The position numbers and the translations under genes were made by a program. The notes below the pieces were generated by a model. It saw only the letters and a list, made by a program, of their open reading frames with translations, was not told the DNA's origin and searched no databases. From Microcaldota archaeon (GTDB lineage Archaea; Micrarchaeota; Micrarchaeia; Micrarchaeales; Micrarchaeaceae), in assembly GCA_021827955.1 (NCBI GenBank), contig JAKATY010000024.1, positions 1 through 6,624 on the forward strand: 6,624 bases of DNA, written 5' to 3'. Positions 5,166 through 6,624 of the stretch are shown here, one piece after another. The first letter of the stretch is position 1. Each line of letters starts with the position of its first letter.

Positions 5166-6554
5166 CTAGCCGCTTTTTGGCCTCTCGTTTACCCTATTTA
5201 ACCTTTGTAATATCTCTTCCTCGCTTAGGCCGTGCTCCTTTTTCAGAAACTCGTATATTGGCATTTCCTTAGTTTCAAGCTTATTGAGGCACAGGCTGCC
5301 TAGCATTATACCAGAGATAATCGTGCTTCTTATCTTTACGCCTTTAAGCAGGCCATATATACGTTCTTCCTCCTTCTCTAGACCTCCATCATCGTATATA
5401 GGATGTATCCCTATTATGCTGTAGGGCGATCCTATATCCCCGGAGATTATTACCTTATTGGTAAGCATGCCTTTGTCCTGCATGGTGTAAAGGAAGTATT
5501 CCTTGCCGCTTTTGAGGAATTCTTTCATGTTCTGTATATAAATCCATATTATTGCAAGGTACTTTATTGGCAAGTTGTTCATGGATATCGTGACGCGCCT
5601 TATGACTCTCCTTTTAACAAGCTCTTGAAAGGTGTAATCCGCACTTCCCTTTCTAAGGCCGTATTTTTTGTCTATGTCATTGAATTTCTCTATGCCATTC
5701 TTGTTCAGCGCCTTCAGCACGGCATATTCCCTGTAGAAAATCTCGCCCTCCTTCCTTCTAGGCGTCTCCCTCGTCCTGTGCCATACTCTCTCCTTCACTA
5801 TCTCGAAGAATTCCTCCCTAAGCGGCACGAGTCCGTTAGATATTAGGAAATAGGATGCACTCCATTCCGCGTCAAACTGCGCGAATGTTTCCGATTTCCT
5901 CAATCTGTAAAGCCAGTCGTCAAGCTTTACCGTGTTCTCGAATAGCGCATAGATAAGCAGGTCAAATTCCCCTTTTGTGCTCATCGCGAGCTGAATCCTT
6001 GGCTCTTTTTCGAGCTCTCTTTTGATCTCTTCAGCTTCCGGCTTTCTGCCGTTGAATCTGACAGTTATCATGAACCTATAAAACCCAAAGTTTAGCGCCG
6101 CATGCGTGTCTATCGTATATGTAATCGCATATTTATAGATCAGTTCCTCTATCCTGCGCCTTGCCGACTGTGCCGAAATGCCCGCCTTCCTGCCTATCTC
6201 TTCATATGAAGCGCGAGCATTTGTGCTCAATGCAGTGAGTATCGATATATCCTCTTCGGCTTTCTTAGCCTTCGTATTTTTACGCTCTTCGCCGTCCTTT
6301 GCCTTCACATAACCTTCAACGCTTCTCACATGCATCGCGGCCGCCGATTTCCTGCGTGGAGGCACAAGGCTGCCGTCGAGCTCTATTTTACCCAGATACA
6401 GAGAATAAGTCCTTCTCTTCTTAAGTAATGGATCCCATTTGCTGTATGCCTCATAAGCATAGTAGCTGCCTCTTAGGAATTTCACCACTACACTGTGCTC
6501 GTGCCTTTTTTTCAGCTCCGCGATCGCTGCTTTTATGCCCTCTGGAAGTTCCAT
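5166..6554 (-). CDS. Multidomain Lrp/AsnC-family transcription regulator with a novel-looking N-terminal fusion
   Basis: The protein is 462 residues, about three times an ordinary Lrp (150-170). Residues 20-66 hold a small domain with YYAYEAYSKWD...RTYSLYLGKI, a pattern I associate with the N-termini of some archaeal transposase-like proteins. A basic linker (70-100) follows. Residues 102-143 are a canonical Lrp HTH (DISILTALSTNARASYEEIGRKAGIS...RRRIEEL). Residues 155-222 read as a RAM-type ligand/oligomerisation domain, with YRFMITVRF and GEFDLLIYA. Residues 273-322 look like a second winged HTH (YREYAVLKALNKNG...ELVKRRVIRRV) and 330-425 a second, diverged RAM-like unit (YLAIIWIYI, GDIGSPYSIIGI). 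There is no signal peptide. ATG 6554 has no Shine-Dalgarno site but lies about 27 nt from a perfect TTTATATA, so the mRNA is probably leaderless. Palindromic boxes flank that TATA, suggesting autoregulation. The HTH-RAM call is firm; ligand, targets and the second-half assignment are inferred. Confidence 0.85.
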   Translation of the reverse strand: MELPEGIKAAIAELKKRHEHSVVVKFLRGSYYAYEAYSKWDPLLKKRRTYSLYLGKIELDGSLVPPRRKSAAAMHVRSVEGYVKAKDGEERKNTKAKKAEEDISILTALSTNARASYEEIGRKAGISAQSARRRIEELIYKYAITYTIDTHAALNFGFYRFMITVRFNGRKPEAEEIKRELEKEPRIQLAMSTKGEFDLLIYALFENTVKLDDWLYRLRKSETFAQFDAEWSASYFLISNGLVPLREEFFEIVKERVWHRTRETPRRKEGEIFYREYAVLKALNKNGIEKFNDIDKKYGLRKGSADYTFQELVKRRVIRRVTISMNNLPIKYLAIIWIYIQNMKEFLKSGKEYFLYTMQDKGMLTNKVIISGDIGSPYSIIGIHPIYDDGGLEKEEERIYGLLKGVKIRSTIISGIMLGSLCLNKLETKEMPIYEFLKKEHGLSEEEILQRLNRVNERPKSG

Positions 6555-6567
6555 GCTTGTATTGTAG

Positions 6568-6580
6568 TTATTACTAATAT
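6568..6580. promoter_or_regulatory. Palindromic operator-like box 1 (TTATTACTAATAT)
   Basis: TTATTA-C-TAATAT is a 13-nt near-perfect palindrome (only the outer pair fails). It overlaps the downstream edge of the TTTATATA box (6585-6578, minus strand) and lies before the predicted start near 6556, so a protein bound here would block the regulator's own transcription. It matches the minus-strand reading of box 2 at 12 of 13 positions. Confidence 0.5.
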
Positions 6581-6585
6581 ATAAA
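6578..6585 (-). promoter_or_regulatory. TATA box of the Lrp-like regulator gene
   Basis: A perfect TTTATATA on the minus strand, centred about 27 nt upstream of ATG 6554. This spacing predicts a leaderless or nearly leaderless transcript, in agreement with the absence of a Shine-Dalgarno sequence. Confidence 0.65.
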
Positions 6586-6610
6586 TATTTCTATCAGCTT
6601 ATAAGAATAG

Positions 6611-6623
6611 TTATTAGTAATAA
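6611..6623. promoter_or_regulatory. Palindromic operator-like box 2 (TTATTAGTAATAA)
   Basis: TTATTA-G-TAATAA is a perfect 13-nt palindrome with a single central base, lying upstream of the regulator's TATA box. Its centre (6617) is 43 nt from that of box 1 (6574), about four turns of B-DNA, so both boxes face the same side of the helix. It sits at the right edge of the window, and a divergent gene further right could share it. Confidence 0.5.
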
Positions 6624-6624
6624 T

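Noticed and set aside
1..6624. CRISPR array, insertion sequence, attachment site or prophage
   Set aside because: No regularly spaced repeats, transposase gene, terminal inverted repeats or target duplications seen; the only mobile-element hint is the N-terminal domain of the Lrp-like protein.

Overview
This window looks like part of the chromosome of a small-genome archaeon. The evidence is an archaeal/eukaryotic-only ribosomal protein (eS1), uS15 with the archaeal N-terminal extension, an archaeal-type valyl-tRNA synthetase, TATA boxes about 26 nt upstream of likely transcription starts, and a mixture of leaderless and Shine-Dalgarno-led genes. The moderate G+C content, compact spacing and gene types would suit an acidophilic DPANN lineage such as the Micrarchaeota (ARMAN), but that placement is an inference.

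The left two thirds (1-4155) is a minus-strand translation cluster. In transcription order it holds a small TRAM-domain RNA-binding protein (4155-3877), valyl-tRNA synthetase (3734-1287), ribosomal protein uS15 (1189-719), ribosomal protein eS1 (716-150), and the first 27 codons of what appears to be aspartyl-tRNA synthetase (82 to the window edge). uS15 and eS1 are nearly fused (2-nt gap, or 4-nt overlap from a GTG start). valS and the uS15 gene each have their own TATA box and Shine-Dalgarno site, so the cluster is probably several transcription units.

At about 4.16-4.37 kb the TRAM gene and a plus-strand PduO-type ATP:cob(I)alamin adenosyltransferase gene (4368-4910) diverge from a 212-nt control region. 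After it comes a 255-nt convergent gap (4911-5165) that appears to lack a protein gene. It does contain a good plus-strand archaeal promoter, a stem-loop and a T-rich tail, so it may encode a small RNA or leaderless micro-peptide.

The right third is one 462-residue minus-strand protein (6554-5166). An N-terminal domain with a Y-x-Y-E/YLG signature is fused to an Lrp/AsnC-type HTH plus RAM-like domain, followed by what looks like a second, diverged HTH-RAM unit. Its promoter carries two palindromic TTATTA-N-TAATAA-like boxes about four helical turns apart, flanking a perfect TTTATATA box. The core TTATTA-N-TAA recurs only in the TRAM and adenosyltransferase promoters, as far as a by-eye scan shows. 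The most interesting hypothesis is therefore a local regulon in which this unusual Lrp-like protein controls itself, the adenosyltransferase and the TRAM gene.
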